Both the position numbers and the translations under genes were made by a program. Shown here piece by piece: positions 1 through 9,924 of a stretch of 64,000 nt of DNA. Numbering within the stretch: position 1 is the first letter of the stretch; every line of letters begins with the position of its first letter. The notes under the pieces are model-generated. The model did not search any database. It was not told the DNA's origin and saw nothing but the letters and a program-made list of their open reading frames with translations. The stretch is from Streptomyces sp. QL37. GTDB taxonomy: Bacteria; Actinomycetota; Actinomycetes; Streptomycetales; Streptomycetaceae. The DNA lies in assembly GCF_002941025.1 (NCBI RefSeq), contig NZ_PTJS01000001.1, forward strand, positions 6,551,766 through 6,615,765, read 5' to 3'.

Positions 1-1
1 G

Positions 2-1030
2 CTTGCCTCGATCCTGGAGGCCGCCGGCCTTCGCACGGCCGCGGTCGGCAACATCGGGGTCTCCCTGCTGGACGCCGTGCTCGGCGACGAGACGTACGAC
101 GTACTCGCCGTCGAGCTCTCCAGCTACCAGCTCCACTGGGCGCCCTCGCTGCGCGCCCACTCCGGGGCCGTGCTCAACCTTGCCCCGGACCACCTCGACT
201 GGCACGGCTCCATGGCCGGTTACGCAGCCGACAAGGGCCGGATCTACGAGGGCAACAGCGTCGCCTGCGTCTACAACGCGCAGGACGGGGCGACGGAGGA
301 CCTCGTGCGCGAGGCCGACGTCGAGGAGGGCTGCCGCGCGATCGGCTTCACCCTCGGTACGCCGGGCCCCTCCCAGCTCGGGGTGGTCGACGGCATCCTC
401 GTCGACCGGGCCTTCGTCGCCAACCGCCAGAAACAGGCGCAGGAGCTCGCCGAGGTCGGCGACGTCAACCCGCCGGCCCCGCACAACATCGCCAACGCCC
501 TCGCGGCGGCGGCGCTGGCCCGGGCCTTCGGCGTGGAGCCCGCCGCCGTGCGTGACGGGCTGAGGGCCTTCCGCCCCGACGCCCACCGCATCGAACACGT
601 CGCCGATGTCTCCGGGGTCTCGTACGTCGACGACTCCAAGGCCACCAACACCCACGCCGCCGAGGCCTCCCTCGCGGCCTACGAGCCGATCGTCTGGATC
701 GCCGGCGGCCTCGCCAAGGGCGCCACCTTCGACGAGCTGGTCAGCGGGGCCGCGAAGCGGCTGAGGGGTGTCGTGCTGATGGGCGCCGACCGGGCGCTGA
801 TCCGCGAAGCCCTGGCGCGACACGCCCCCGAGGTACCCGTGGTCGACCTCGACCGGACCGACACTGGGGCGATGTCCGCAGCGGTCCGCGAAGCGGCACG
901 GCTGGCCCGGCACGGTGACACCGTCCTGCTGGCCCCGGCCTGTGCCTCGATGGACATGTTCGTCAACTACAACAAGCGGGGCGAGGCGTTCGCGGACGCG
1001 GTCCGCCAACTCGCCGACGAGAGCGCCTGA
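2..1030 (+). CDS. murD: UDP-N-acetylmuramoylalanine--D-glutamate ligase MurD (5' end missing)
   Basis: MurD adds D-glutamate to UDP-MurNAc-L-Ala in the cytoplasmic phase of peptidoglycan synthesis. The reading frame is open from the first bases of the window, so the start and the ATP P-loop lie outside it. About 342 residues are visible, against roughly 450-470 for the family. Family signatures are present: AAGLRTAAVGNIG at the left edge, VELSSYQL, the HNIANALAAA segment of the Mur-ligase central domain, DDSKATNTHAA, and LLAPACASMDMF near the C-terminus. ftsW follows 130 bases downstream on the same strand, the usual dcw order. Confidence 0.95.
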   Translation, partial: LASILEAAGLRTAAVGNIGVSLLDAVLGDETYDVLAVELSSYQLHWAPSLRAHSGAVLNLAPDHLDWHGSMAGYAADKGRIYEGNSVACVYNAQDGATEDLVREADVEEGCRAIGFTLGTPGPSQLGVVDGILVDRAFVANRQKQAQELAEVGDVNPPAPHNIANALAAAALARAFGVEPAAVRDGLRAFRPDAHRIEHVADVSGVSYVDDSKATNTHAAEASLAAYEPIVWIAGGLAKGATFDELVSGAAKRLRGVVLMGADRALIREALARHAPEVPVVDLDRTDTGAMSAAVREAARLARHGDTVLLAPACASMDMFVNYNKRGEAFADAVRQLADESA

Positions 1031-1160
1031 CGGGCCCGGTCTCCGCGTCGTACTGTCCCAGAGGACCGGGAGGGTCCCGGGACCCGGCACGAGCAGCACC
1101 GCCGGGGGCCGGGGCCCCGGGCGACAGCCCCGGGCACGAGCAGTGGAGGGGACAGCGACA

Positions 1161-2627
1161 ATGCCGGCCGACGAGAGCCCAGCCGCGCGCGGAGCCGGCC
1201 GTTCACGGGCCACCGCCGCGATCAGCCGGGTGCTCACCCAACCCCTGCTCGCCGGACCACTGCCCGGGGGCCCCGGCCTGCCGGCCGGGCTCGCCCTGAG
1301 GAGCCGGCCCGCCACCGGCCCCCGACGGCCCCCCTCGCCGCGTGGCGGGGGACCGTCGAGGTCCGGAGGCGGGCAGCCCCGGCCGAGCCGGGGGGCCGGG
1401 GTGCGGCGGACGTACGAGCGGGCACGACGGGCCTGGGACCGGCCTCTGACCGCGTACTACCTGATCCTCGGTGCCGGCATGCTCATCACCGTGCTCGGCC
1501 TCGTCATGGTCTACTCCGCCTCGATGATCAAGGCGCTGGAGCTGGCACGGCCCAGCACCTACTTCTTCCGCAAGCAGTTCCTCGCCGCCGTGATCGGGGC
1601 CGGACTGATGCTGCTGGCCTCCAGGATGCCCGTCAAACTCCACCGGGCGCTGGCCTATCCGCTGCTCATGGGCACCGTCTTCCTGATGGTCCTGGTCCAG
1701 GTGCCGGGGATAGGGATGTCGGTCAACGGCAACCAGAACTGGATCTATGTCGGCGGCCCCTTCCAGCTCCAGCCGAGCGAGTTCGGCAAGCTCGCCCTCA
1801 TCCTCTGGGGGGCGGACCTGCTCGCGCGCAAACAGGACAGGCGGCTGCTGGCCCAGTGGAAGCACATGCTCGTGCCGCTCGTGCCGGTCGCCTTCATGCT
1901 GCTCGGGCTGATCATGCTCGGCGGCGACATGGGCACCGCGATCATCCTCACGGCGATCCTCTTCGGCCTGCTCTGGCTGGCAGGCGCACCCACCAGGCTC
2001 TTCGCCGGTGTGCTCGCCTTCGCGTGTCTCATCGGCTTCCTGCTCATCAAGACCAGCCCCAACCGGATGTCCCGGCTCGGCTGCATCGGGGCGTCCGAGC
2101 CCGGCCCCGGCGACTCGTGCTGGCAGGCGGTGCACGGAATCTATGCTCTCGCCTCAGGCGGATGGTTCGGTTCCGGGCTCGGCGCGAGTGTGGAAAAATG
2201 GGGTCAACTTCCGGAACCGCACACCGACTTCATCTTCGCCATCACCGGGGAGGAACTGGGCCTGGCGGGGACGCTGTCGGTGCTGGCCCTCTTCGCGGCT
2301 CTAGGCTATGCGGGTATCCGCGTGGCCGGACGCACGGAGGACCCCTTCGTGAGGTACGCAGCGGGAGGCGTGACCACCTGGATCACGGCGCAGGCCGTGA
2401 TCAACATCGGTGCGGTGCTCGGCCTGTTGCCGATCGCCGGTGTCCCGTTGCCGCTGTTCTCCTACGGGGGTTCCGCCCTGCTGCCGACCATGTTCGCTGT
2501 CGGGCTCCTGATCGCCTTCGCGCGGGAGGACCCGGCGGCGAGAGCTGCCCTGGCCATGCGGAGGCCCGGGGTCAGATGGAAGACGATGAGACGGCGCGTC
2601 ATGAAGCGTCCGTCCGGAGAGCGGTGA
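1161..2627 (+). CDS. ftsW: Cell-division peptidoglycan polymerase FtsW (SEDS family)
   Basis: FtsW is the lipid-II-using SEDS glycosyltransferase of the divisome and acts in the cytoplasmic membrane with its cognate class B PBP. The 488-residue protein has an unusual Arg/Pro/Gly-rich cytoplasmic tail of about 90 residues before the first membrane helix (TAYYLILGAGMLITVLGL). SEDS marks follow: QPSEFGKLALIL, TDFIFAITGEELGLAGT and the terminal GVPLPLFSYGGSALL. The ATG is chosen because GGAGGGG lies 8 bases upstream. The frame stays open further upstream into murD, but that part looks non-coding. murG starts 6 bases after the stop. Confidence 0.95.
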   Translation: MPADESPAARGAGRSRATAAISRVLTQPLLAGPLPGGPGLPAGLALRSRPATGPRRPPSPRGGGPSRSGGGQPRPSRGAGVRRTYERARRAWDRPLTAYYLILGAGMLITVLGLVMVYSASMIKALELARPSTYFFRKQFLAAVIGAGLMLLASRMPVKLHRALAYPLLMGTVFLMVLVQVPGIGMSVNGNQNWIYVGGPFQLQPSEFGKLALILWGADLLARKQDRRLLAQWKHMLVPLVPVAFMLLGLIMLGGDMGTAIILTAILFGLLWLAGAPTRLFAGVLAFACLIGFLLIKTSPNRMSRLGCIGASEPGPGDSCWQAVHGIYALASGGWFGSGLGASVEKWGQLPEPHTDFIFAITGEELGLAGTLSVLALFAALGYAGIRVAGRTEDPFVRYAAGGVTTWITAQAVINIGAVLGLLPIAGVPLPLFSYGGSALLPTMFAVGLLIAFAREDPAARAALAMRRPGVRWKTMRRRVMKRPSGER

Positions 2628-2633
2628 ATTTCG

Positions 2634-3728
2634 GTGCATGTCGTACTCGCCGGCGGGGGGACCGCCGGGCACATCGAGCCCGCGCTTGCCCTCGCAGACG
2701 CCCTGCGGAGGCAGGACCCGACCGTGGGAATCACTGCCCTCGGCACGGAGCGCGGACTCGAGACCAGGCTCGTACCCGAGCGGGGGTACGAACTGGCACT
2801 GATCCCTGCCGTACCGCTGCCGCGTAAGCCCACACCCGAGCTGATCACCGTCCCGGGGCGGCTGCGCGGCACCATCAAGGCCGCCGAGCAGATCCTGGAG
2901 CGCACCAAGGCGGACTGCGTGGTCGGCTTCGGCGGCTACGTCGCCCTGCCCGGCTATCTCGCGGCCAAGCGCGCCGGGGTCCCGATCGTCGTCCACGAGG
3001 CCAACGCCCGGCCGGGCCTGGCCAACAAGATCGGTTCGCGCTACGCCCACGGCGTCGCCGTCTCCACCCCGGACAGCAAGCTGCGCGGGGCCCGCTACAT
3101 CGGCATCCCGCTGCGCCGGACCATCGCCACCCTCGACCGGGCCCGGGTCCGCCCGGAGGCGCGTGCCGCCTTCGGCCTCGACCCCAACCTGCCGACGCTG
3201 CTCGTCTCCGGCGGCTCGCAGGGCGCCCGCCACCTCAACGAGGTGGTCACGCGGATCGCACCCCTGCTCCAGCGGTCCGGGATCCAGATCCTGCACGTGG
3301 TCGGTCCGAAGAACGAATTGCCGCGCATCGACAACATGCCCGGGATGCCGCCCTACATCCCGGTACCGTACGTGGACCGGATGGATCTCGCGTACGCCGC
3401 GGCCGACATGATGCTCTGCCGCGCGGGCGCGATGACCGTCGCCGAACTCTCCGCCGTCGGGCTCCCCGCCGCCTACGTCCCGCTGCCCATCGGCAACGGC
3501 GAACAGCGGCTCAACGCCCAGCCGGTGGTCAACGCCGGCGGCGGCCTGCTGGTGGACGACGCGGCGCTCACCCCGGAATGGGTGCAGGGCAACGTCCTTC
3601 CGGTGCTCTCGGACCCGCACCGGCTGTACGAGATGTCCCGTGCCGCCGCGGAGTTCGGACGACGGGACGCCGACGACCTGCTCGTCGGCATGGTGTACGA
3701 AGCGATTGCCGCACGCCGCCAGGCGTGA
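2634..3728 (+). CDS. murG: Lipid II synthase MurG (GlcNAc transferase)
   Basis: MurG transfers GlcNAc from UDP-GlcNAc to lipid I at the inner face of the membrane, making lipid II. At 364 residues it has normal length. Visible signatures are the N-terminal [15 protein letters not shown] loop, [26 protein letters not shown] at the start of the C-terminal Rossmann domain, and [21 protein letters not shown] with downstream [12 protein letters not shown] for UDP-GlcNAc binding. The start is GTG with a GGAGAG element upstream, 6 bases after ftsW, so the two are probably translated from one message. Confidence 0.96.
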   Translation: MHVVLAGGGTAGHIEPALALADALRRQDPTVGITALGTERGLETRLVPERGYELALIPAVPLPRKPTPELITVPGRLRGTIKAAEQILERTKADCVVGFGGYVALPGYLAAKRAGVPIVVHEANARPGLANKIGSRYAHGVAVSTPDSKLRGARYIGIPLRRTIATLDRARVRPEARAAFGLDPNLPTLLVSGGSQGARHLNEVVTRIAPLLQRSGIQILHVVGPKNELPRIDNMPGMPPYIPVPYVDRMDLAYAAADMMLCRAGAMTVAELSAVGLPAAYVPLPIGNGEQRLNAQPVVNAGGGLLVDDAALTPEWVQGNVLPVLSDPHRLYEMSRAAAEFGRRDADDLLVGMVYEAIAARRQA

Positions 3729-3736
3729 GGCGGTGC

Positions 3737-3762
3737 GGACCCGGGGCACGCGCCCCGGGTCC
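3737..3762. other. Strong hairpin between murG and ftsQ
   Basis: An 11-bp perfect inverted repeat (GGACCCGGGGC / GCCCCGGGTCC) encloses a 4-base loop. It begins 8 bases after the murG stop and ends 15 bases before the ftsQ start. No T-run follows, so it may be an mRNA-processing or attenuation element rather than a full terminator. Confidence 0.5.
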
Positions 3763-3777
3763 GGCGAAGGAGCGAGC

Positions 3778-4572
3778 GTGGCCGGACCGACGACCGCCCA
3801 GCGCGGTGAGGCCGAGCGGGCCGACACCCCGGCCCGCCCGCCGCACATCGGCCCCCAGGGGCGGAGACTGACGGGCCGTACGCGGCTCGTCCTGGCCGCT
3901 GTCGGCCTCGTGCTGACCGCCGCCGCCACGGTCTGGGTGCTGTACGGCTCGTCCTGGCTGAGGCTGGAGCGGGTCACGACGACCGGCACCGACGTACTCA
4001 CCCGGAGCGAGGTGGAGGCCGCCGCGGCGGCTCCGGTCGGATCCCCGCTCATTTCCGTGGACACCGGGGAGATCGCGGACCGGTTGCGCCAGAAGTTGCC
4101 TCGTATCGACTCCGTGGATGTCGTACGGTCATGGCCACACGGTGTGAGCCTTAAGGTGACCGAACGGAAACCGGTCCTGTTGGTCGAAAAGGGCGCAAAG
4201 TTCATCGAAGTGGACGCGAAGGGCGTGCGCTTCGCAACCGTGGACGAAGCGCCGCCGCATGTACCGTTGCTCGAATTGACGCCTGATCAGTCGGCGAGCC
4301 TGCGTCGCTTCGGCAGTGACCGGCTGCTGCGCGAAGCGGTCCGTGTCGCGGGGGACCTTCCGGGGCAGGTGGCGGGGGAGACCAAAACCGTGCGGGTCAC
4401 CTCGTACGACTCCACCGTCCTCGAACTGACCCGGGGGCGGACCGTGATGTGGGGCAGCAGTGAGGAGGGGCCCGTGAAGGCGCGGGTGCTCATCGCTCTC
4501 ATGAAAGCGTCTCCCAAAGCGGGACACTTCGACGTGAGTGCTCCCACCGCCCCTGCGGTGTCGAAGAGTTGA
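3778..4572 (+). CDS. ftsQ: Cell-division protein FtsQ/DivIB
   Basis: FtsQ is the bitopic divisome scaffold. The 264-residue product has a short cytoplasmic tail, one membrane helix at about residues 35-55 (RLVLAAVGLVLTAAATVWVL) and an extracytoplasmic POTRA domain beginning LRLERVTTTGTDVLTRSEVE, followed by the FtsQ beta domain. The GTG start sits behind GAAGGAGCGAGC, which fits better than upstream in-frame codons inside murG. It lies between murG and ftsZ, as in other Streptomyces. Confidence 0.9.
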   Translation: MAGPTTAQRGEAERADTPARPPHIGPQGRRLTGRTRLVLAAVGLVLTAAATVWVLYGSSWLRLERVTTTGTDVLTRSEVEAAAAAPVGSPLISVDTGEIADRLRQKLPRIDSVDVVRSWPHGVSLKVTERKPVLLVEKGAKFIEVDAKGVRFATVDEAPPHVPLLELTPDQSASLRRFGSDRLLREAVRVAGDLPGQVAGETKTVRVTSYDSTVLELTRGRTVMWGSSEEGPVKARVLIALMKASPKAGHFDVSAPTAPAVSKS

Positions 4573-4848
4573 CGCACGTTTGGCCTGGCCAGCCCCCTGG
4601 TTGGTCAGCGCTACGGGTGATCACATAGGGTGAAAAGAAAAACGGGAGGTTCGGCGTGTTCGTTGAACGTGCGCCACTTGTCGACTTAGTGTCCTGTTCG
4701 GAAGAGTCCAAGAAGCAGACACACTGGTAACCCTAAACTTCAAGGTTAGGGTTTGGGTCGGCGTCCGGACCGACCCAATCGGCATCCGTCGTCGCGGCGG
4801 GACTACCGCGAAGCGACGACACGTAACTCGAGGCGAGAGGCCTTCGAC
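4573..4848 (+). promoter_or_regulatory. ftsQ-ftsZ intergenic region, probable ftsZ promoter and operator region
   Basis: No gene fits in these 276 bases. The region is less G+C-rich than its surroundings. An 8-bp inverted repeat AACCCTAA (4729-4736) / TTAGGGTT (4746-4753) is followed at once by a second one, GGGTCGG (4755-4761) / CCGACCC (4770-4776). A GACAC pentamer, the core known for WhiA/WhiB sites, occurs at 4718-4722. In S. coelicolor ftsZ is known to have several promoters here, one of them sporulation-specific. Which bases are promoters in this strain cannot be read with certainty. Confidence 0.6.
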
Positions 4849-6063
4849 GTGGCAGCACCGCAGAACTACCTCGCAGTCATCAAGGTCATCGGTGTCGGCG
4901 GCGGTGGTGTCAATGCCATCAACCGAATGATCGAGGTCGGTCTCAAGGGCGTCGAGTTCATCGCGATCAACACCGATGCGCAAGCACTGTTGATGAGCGA
5001 CGCCGACGTCAAGCTCGACGTCGGCCGTGAACTCACCCGTGGCCTCGGCGCCGGGGCGAACCCGGCCGTCGGTCGTAAGGCGGCAGAGGACCACCGTGAG
5101 GAGATCGAGGAGGTCCTCAAGGGGGCCGACATGGTCTTCGTCACCGCCGGAGAAGGCGGCGGCACCGGCACCGGCGGCGCACCCGTCGTCGCCAACATCG
5201 CGCGCTCGCTGGGCGCCCTGACGATCGGCGTGGTCACCCGCCCGTTCACATTCGAGGGCCGGCGGCGCGCGAACCAGGCGGAGGACGGCATCGCCGAGCT
5301 CCGCGAAGAGGTCGACACCCTCATCGTCATCCCCAACGACCGGCTGCTGTCCATCTCGGACCGCCAGGTCAGCGTGCTCGACGCGTTCAAGTCGGCCGAC
5401 CAGGTGCTGCTCTCGGGTGTCCAGGGCATCACCGACCTCATCACCACCCCGGGCCTGATCAACCTCGACTTCGCCGACGTCAAGTCGGTCATGTCCGAGG
5501 CCGGATCGGCGCTCATGGGCATCGGCTCCGCCCGCGGCGACGACCGCGCGGTGGCCGCCGCGGAGATGGCGATCTCCTCGCCGCTCCTGGAGGCGTCCAT
5601 CGACGGCGCCCGCGGTGTCCTGCTCTCGATCTCCGGCGGCAGCGACCTCGGTCTCTTCGAGATCAACGAGGCCGCCCAGCTGGTGAGCGAGGCGGCCCAC
5701 CCCGAGGCGAACATCATCTTCGGCGCGGTCATCGACGACGCGCTGGGCGACGAGGTGCGGGTCACCGTCATCGCCGCGGGCTTCGACGGCGGACAGCCGC
5801 CGGCCCGCCGGGAGAACGTCCTCGGGTCCAGCGCCGGCAAGCGCGAGGAGTCGGCCCCGCCGGTCCGAGCGGCCGAGCCGGCACGCCAGACCGGCGGACT
5901 GGGCTCCGTGCCCCCGCGCGAGGAGCCCCAGACGCCGGCCGAGCCGACGCCCGTGGCGAACGAGACCTCGCTGCCGCCGGTCACCCCGCCGCACGTCCCG
6001 ACGGCCCGTCCCTACCAGGACAACCAGGCCGAAGAGCTGGACGTACCGGACTTCTTGAAGTGA
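4849..6063 (+). CDS. ftsZ: Cell-division GTPase FtsZ
   Basis: FtsZ is the tubulin-like GTPase that assembles the Z ring and, in streptomycetes, the sporulation ladders. The 404-residue product shows the nucleotide-binding [15 protein letters not shown], the tubulin signature [10 protein letters not shown] and the catalytic T7 loop [12 protein letters not shown] proline-rich linker of about 85 residues leads to the conserved C-terminal peptide ELDVPDFLK, which docks SepF and other partners. The GTG start follows GAGAGG at suitable spacing and gives the usual [14 protein letters not shown]-terminus. The stop overlaps the next start. Confidence 0.98.
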   Translation: MAAPQNYLAVIKVIGVGGGGVNAINRMIEVGLKGVEFIAINTDAQALLMSDADVKLDVGRELTRGLGAGANPAVGRKAAEDHREEIEEVLKGADMVFVTAGEGGGTGTGGAPVVANIARSLGALTIGVVTRPFTFEGRRRANQAEDGIAELREEVDTLIVIPNDRLLSISDRQVSVLDAFKSADQVLLSGVQGITDLITTPGLINLDFADVKSVMSEAGSALMGIGSARGDDRAVAAAEMAISSPLLEASIDGARGVLLSISGGSDLGLFEINEAAQLVSEAAHPEANIIFGAVIDDALGDEVRVTVIAAGFDGGQPPARRENVLGSSAGKREESAPPVRAAEPARQTGGLGSVPPREEPQTPAEPTPVANETSLPPVTPPHVPTARPYQDNQAEELDVPDFLK

Positions 6064-6812
6064 TAGATCCGCAGCACGCGGTGAAAGCCGCGGAGTCTCC
6101 GGCGGGCGGCGCCCATTTCGCCTTCACCGACAGGTGGGGCGGAGTGAGCGCCGTTCCGTACGAGGAGCTCAACCTCGGCGGTGCGGTCGGCGACGATCCC
6201 GCCGCCGTCGGCGCGAACCGTGCGCGCGCCGCCCGCTCCCTCGGTCTCGACCCGGGCCGGGTGGTCTGGATGAACCAGGTGCACGGCCGTGACGTGGCCG
6301 TGGTCGACGGCCCCTGGGGCGACACCGCGGACATCCCCGCGGTGGACGCGGTGGTGACGGCGCGGCGCGGACTCCCGCTCGCGGTGCTCACCGCCGACTG
6401 CACACCCGTGCTGCTCGCCGATCCGGCGGCCGGCGTCGTCGCCGCCGCCCACGCGGGAAGGCCCGGTCTGGTCGCGGGCGTCGTACCGGCCGCGGTCGAG
6501 GCCATGATCGCACTCGGGGCGGAGCCGTCCCGGATCACCGCGCACACCGGACCGGCCGTCTGCGGACGGTGTTACGAGGTTCCGGAGCAGATGCGCGCGG
6601 AGGTCGCCGCGGCCGTCCCGGCATCGTGGTCGGAGACCGCCTGGGGGACACCCGCGGTGGACGTCACGGCCGGGGTCCACGCCCAGCTCGCGCAGCTCGG
6701 TGTCGGGGACCTGCACAGCTCGCCGTTCTGCACCCTGGAATCCGGCGACCACTTCTCGTACCGCCGCGACCGCACCACAGGACGGCTCGCCGGATATGTC
6801 TGGTTGGACTGA
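6060..6812 (+). CDS. pgeF: YlmD/PgeF-type protein (purine nucleosidase / multicopper polyphenol oxidase fold)
   Basis: This 250-residue protein belongs to the DUF152/YfiH family, called laccase-like in older annotations and linked to purine nucleoside phosphorylase/deaminase activity and peptidoglycan editing. The zinc-site residues appear in [19 protein letters not shown] and [13 protein letters not shown], followed by [11 protein letters not shown]. The GTG start overlaps the ftsZ stop (GTGA), implying translational coupling. In Streptomyces this gene always sits between ftsZ and ylmE. Its physiological substrate here is not known. Confidence 0.88.
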   Translation: MIDPQHAVKAAESPAGGAHFAFTDRWGGVSAVPYEELNLGGAVGDDPAAVGANRARAARSLGLDPGRVVWMNQVHGRDVAVVDGPWGDTADIPAVDAVVTARRGLPLAVLTADCTPVLLADPAAGVVAAAHAGRPGLVAGVVPAAVEAMIALGAEPSRITAHTGPAVCGRCYEVPEQMRAEVAAAVPASWSETAWGTPAVDVTAGVHAQLAQLGVGDLHSSPFCTLESGDHFSYRRDRTTGRLAGYVWLD

Positions 6813-6818
6813 TAGGAC

Positions 6819-7538
6819 ATGACGGATCGCAGGGCTCAACTCGCGGCGAACCTGGCACAGGTGGAGGAACGCATTGCTTCCGCCTGCGTCTCGGCCGGCC
6901 GCAAGCGGGAAGAAGTGACCCTCATCGTGGTCACCAAGACCTACCCGGCGAGCGATGTGCGCATTCTGCACGAACTCGGTGTGCGGCAGGTCGCGGAGAA
7001 TCGTGATCAGGACGCGGCGCCAAAAGCCGGGGCTTGTGCGGATCTGTCGCTCACATGGCACTTCGTCGGGCAGTTGCAGACCAACAAGGTCCGGTCCGTG
7101 GCCGGTTATGCCGATGTGGTGCAGTCCGTGGACCGCGTGAAGCTGGTCACCGCACTCTCGGCGGCGGCGGTCCGGGGTGAGCGTGAGCTCGGCTGCCTCA
7201 TCCAGGTCGCCCTCGACGCCGAGAGCGGTGAGCGAGGTGACCGGGGCGGGGTCGCGCCGGACGCGATCGAGGAGTTGGCGGCCGCGGTGCAGGCGGCGGA
7301 AGGGCTCAGGCTCGACGGCCTGATGACCGTCGCCCCGCTCGCCGGTCCCTACGCCGGCCGGCAACGGGCCGCGTTCGACCGCCTGATGGAATTGTCATCC
7401 CGCCTGCGCGGGAACCATCCGGCTGCGAACATGGTCTCTGCTGGGATGAGCGCGGATCTCGAGGACGCGGTCGCGGCCGGGGCGACACATGTACGCGTCG
7501 GTACGGCGGTACTCGGAGTCCGACCCCGGCTCGGGTAA
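6819..7538 (+). CDS. ylmE: YggS/YlmE family PLP-homeostasis protein
   Basis: This 239-residue alanine-racemase-fold barrel binds pyridoxal phosphate and is involved in PLP homeostasis rather than a known reaction. The PLP lysine lies in LIVVTKTYPAS (about residue 39). HFVGQLQTNKV and MSAGMSADLEDAVAAGATHVRVGTAVLG are typical of the C-terminal half. The family GEN(R/Y)VQE motif is altered to AENRDQDAAPKA. It begins 6 bases after ylmD and is likely in the same operon. A role in division is suspected only from the neighbourhood. Confidence 0.9.
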   Translation: MTDRRAQLAANLAQVEERIASACVSAGRKREEVTLIVVTKTYPASDVRILHELGVRQVAENRDQDAAPKAGACADLSLTWHFVGQLQTNKVRSVAGYADVVQSVDRVKLVTALSAAAVRGERELGCLIQVALDAESGERGDRGGVAPDAIEELAAAVQAAEGLRLDGLMTVAPLAGPYAGRQRAAFDRLMELSSRLRGNHPAANMVSAGMSADLEDAVAAGATHVRVGTAVLGVRPRLG

Positions 7539-7665
7539 CGTCGCGAAGCAAGTCGGACCACAGCAGAAAATATGGTCATTCCCGCTTCAAGCGGGCAGGC
7601 CGGAGTGGATCTCGGGCACTTGGTGACACGAATGCCGATCCACCACAGAGCGGAGGACTCGGAGC

Positions 7666-8277
7666 ATGGCCGGCGCGATGCGCAAGATGGCGGTCTACCT
7701 CGGCCTCGTGGAGGACGATGGGTACGACGGTCCGGGGTTCGACCCCGACGACGAATTCGAACCCGAGCCGGAGCCCGAGCGGGACAGGCGGCGGCATCAG
7801 CCCGCGCATCCTGTGGAGCGGGAACGGGACGAACCGGTGCGATCGGTACAGCCGCCCGCGCCGCGGGAACCGGTTCAGCTCCCGGCGGAAAGCGGACGAC
7901 CCGCCCGAATCGCCCCCGTGGCATCCATCACACCTGACCGCCCGAACATGGAGAAGAACGCACCGGTGATCATGCCCAAGGTCGTGTCCGAGCGGGAGCC
8001 CTACAGGATCACCACGCTGCACCCCAGGACCTACAACGAGGCCCGTACCATCGGGGAGCACTTCCGCGAGGGCACTCCGGTGATCATGAATCTCACGGAG
8101 ATGGACGACACGGATGCGAAGCGACTTGTCGACTTTGCCGCGGGACTTGTCTTCGGTCTCCATGGCAGCATTGAGCGTGTGACGCAGAAGGTGTTCCTGT
8201 TGTCGCCTGCTAACGTCGATGTCACGGCGGAGGACAAGGCCCGCATCGCAGAGGGCGGGTTCTTCAACCAGAGCTGA
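7666..8277 (+). CDS. sepF: Cell-division protein SepF
   Basis: SepF anchors FtsZ to the membrane, which matters because actinobacteria lack FtsA. The 203-residue protein starts with a short amphipathic stretch ([14 protein letters not shown]), the membrane-binding helix of the family. An acidic and proline-rich linker follows. The SepF domain runs from about residue 105 ([19 protein letters not shown]) through [23 protein letters not shown] to the end. The ATG is preceded by GGAG elements. It sits between ylmE and yggT as in other Streptomyces. Confidence 0.94.
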   Translation: MAGAMRKMAVYLGLVEDDGYDGPGFDPDDEFEPEPEPERDRRRHQPAHPVERERDEPVRSVQPPAPREPVQLPAESGRPARIAPVASITPDRPNMEKNAPVIMPKVVSEREPYRITTLHPRTYNEARTIGEHFREGTPVIMNLTEMDDTDAKRLVDFAAGLVFGLHGSIERVTQKVFLLSPANVDVTAEDKARIAEGGFFNQS

Positions 8278-8345
8278 GAACACCGGGAACAAACCCGGCC
8301 GGGTGGCCGGGGCTACGAGAGCCAGGGGAGAGGGAAGCGCGGGAC

Positions 8346-8642
8346 ATGGGCATCGCACTGGATGTGGTCTATATCGCGCTGATGTGTTTCCTCATCGTGC
8401 TGATCTTCCGGCTGGTCATGGACTATGTCTTCCAGTTCGCACGTTCATGGCAGCCAGGCAAGGCGATGGTGGTCGTTCTCGAGGGCACTTACACTGTCAC
8501 GGATCCACCGCTGAAGCTTCTGCGGCGGTTCATACCGCCGTTGCGTCTCGGGGGCGTGGCACTTGACCTGTCCTTCTTCGTTCTGATGATCATCGTCTAC
8601 ATTCTGCTCAATCTCGTGGGCAAGCTTGCGAGCAGCGTGTGA
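8346..8642 (+). CDS. YggT/YlmG family small membrane protein
   Basis: A 98-residue integral membrane protein with two YggT-type hydrophobic segments ([20 protein letters not shown] and [20 protein letters not shown]) flanking a cytoplasmic loop. Family members sit beside sepF and divIVA in Gram-positive genomes and are tied to division or membrane organisation, but no molecular activity is established. GGGAGAGGGAAGC provides the ribosome-binding site. The divIVA start lies 50 bases after the stop. Confidence 0.88.
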   Translation: MGIALDVVYIALMCFLIVLIFRLVMDYVFQFARSWQPGKAMVVVLEGTYTVTDPPLKLLRRFIPPLRLGGVALDLSFFVLMIIVYILLNLVGKLASSV

Positions 8643-8691
8643 ACGATACGGTCTTGCCGACTGCCGACGACTACGTAGAGGTGAAGAAGAG

Positions 8692-9849
8692 ATGCCGCTG
8701 ACCCCCGAGGACGTGCGGAACAAGCAGTTCACGACCGTCCGCCTCCGAGAAGGCTATGACGAGGACGAGGTCGATGCCTTCCTCGACGAGGTCGAATCGG
8801 AACTGACCCGACTGCTCCGTGAGAACGAGGACCTGCGCGCCAAGCTGGCCGCGGCCACGCGTGCCGCCGCGCAGAACCAGCAGCAGCAGGGAATGCGTAA
8901 ACCGCCGGAGCAGCAGGACCGGCCAGGGGCCCCGGTGCCCGCCGCCATATCGGGTCCGCCGGTACAGCAGCAGCAGCCCCCGCAGATGGGTCCCCCCCAG
9001 CTGCCCGGTGGAGCTCCGCAGCTGCCTGCCGGTCCCAGCGGCCATGGCCCCCAGGGTGGCCACGGCCCCGGTCCGCAGGGCCCGCACGGCCCCGGCCCGA
9101 TGCAGGGCGGTCCCATGGGTGGCCCGATGGGCGGCCCCATGGGCGGTCACGCACCGCAGCAGCAGATGCAGCAGATGCAGCAGCAGCAGCAGCAGATGCA
9201 GCAGCCCGGTCAGGGTGGTCCCGGTGGCGACAGCGCCGCCCGTGTCCTCTCCCTTGCTCAGCAGACCGCCGACCAGGCGATCGCGGAGGCCCGTTCCGAG
9301 GCCAACAAGATCGTCGGCGAGGCGCGCAGCCGTGCCGAGGGCCTCGAGCGTGACGCCCGTGCCAAGGCGGACGCCCTGGAGCGGGACGCGCAGGAGAAGC
9401 ACCGCGTGGCGATGGGCTCGCTGGAGTCGGCCCGCGCGACGCTGGAGCGCAAGGTCGAGGACCTGCGTGGCTTCGAGCGCGAGTACCGGACCCGTCTGAA
9501 GTCCTACCTGGAGAGCCAGCTGCGTCAGCTGGAGACCCAGGCCGACGACTCGCTGGCTCCGCCGCGGACGCCCGCCGCCGCCTCGCTGCCGCCGTCGCCT
9601 TCGCTGGCTCCGGCCGGTGCGGGTGCGATGGGGCACACCATGGGTGGCAACCACGGTGGTCACGGCAACCAGCAGATGGGCGCCGGCAACCAGTCGATGG
9701 GTGGTGGCCCGTCGTACGGTGGCGGCCAGCAGCAGATGTCGCCCGCGATGACGCAGCCGATGGCACCGGTGCGGCCGCAGGCGCCGCAGCCGATGCAGCA
9801 GGCCCCGTCGCCGATGCGTGGGTTCCTGATCGACGAGGACGACAACTGA
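8692..9849 (+). CDS. divIVA: Polar-growth scaffold DivIVA (Wag31-like)
   Basis: DivIVA marks hyphal tips and branch sites and organises apical wall growth; it is essential in Streptomyces. The 385-residue product begins with the lipid-binding domain ([20 protein letters not shown] and [13 protein letters not shown]), followed by a coiled coil. A long Gln/Met/Gly/Pro-rich insert follows at about residues 65-180, with runs such as [15 protein letters not shown]. The second coiled coil covers about residues 185-285 and a Gly/Gln-rich tail ends GFLIDEDDN. The start follows GAGGTGAAGAAGAG. The last 43 codons are duplicated downstream. Confidence 0.96.
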   Translation: MPLTPEDVRNKQFTTVRLREGYDEDEVDAFLDEVESELTRLLRENEDLRAKLAAATRAAAQNQQQQGMRKPPEQQDRPGAPVPAAISGPPVQQQQPPQMGPPQLPGGAPQLPAGPSGHGPQGGHGPGPQGPHGPGPMQGGPMGGPMGGPMGGHAPQQQMQQMQQQQQQMQQPGQGGPGGDSAARVLSLAQQTADQAIAEARSEANKIVGEARSRAEGLERDARAKADALERDAQEKHRVAMGSLESARATLERKVEDLRGFEREYRTRLKSYLESQLRQLETQADDSLAPPRTPAAASLPPSPSLAPAGAGAMGHTMGGNHGGHGNQQMGAGNQSMGGGPSYGGGQQQMSPAMTQPMAPVRPQAPQPMQQAPSPMRGFLIDEDDN

Positions 9850-9924
9850 GCGGTTCGCGCTCGCTGAGCGCGTAGCCGTCGGCAGGCTGAGGGCCGGGCC
9901 CCGGGTTTTCCCGGGGCCCGGCCC
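9716..9924 (+). repeat. Direct repeat A, copy 1 (divIVA 3' end plus terminator)
   Basis: These 209 bases are identical, base for base, to 10340-10548. They cover the last codons of divIVA, its stop and the terminator hairpin. Together with repeat B this shows a tandem duplication of the divIVA-ileS convergent junction. Confidence 0.97.

Noticed and set aside
4729..4753. TTAGGG-containing sequence, considered as telomere-like
   Set aside because: It occurs once as one arm of an inverted repeat upstream of ftsZ, deep in the chromosome core; Streptomyces telomeres are different palindromic structures.
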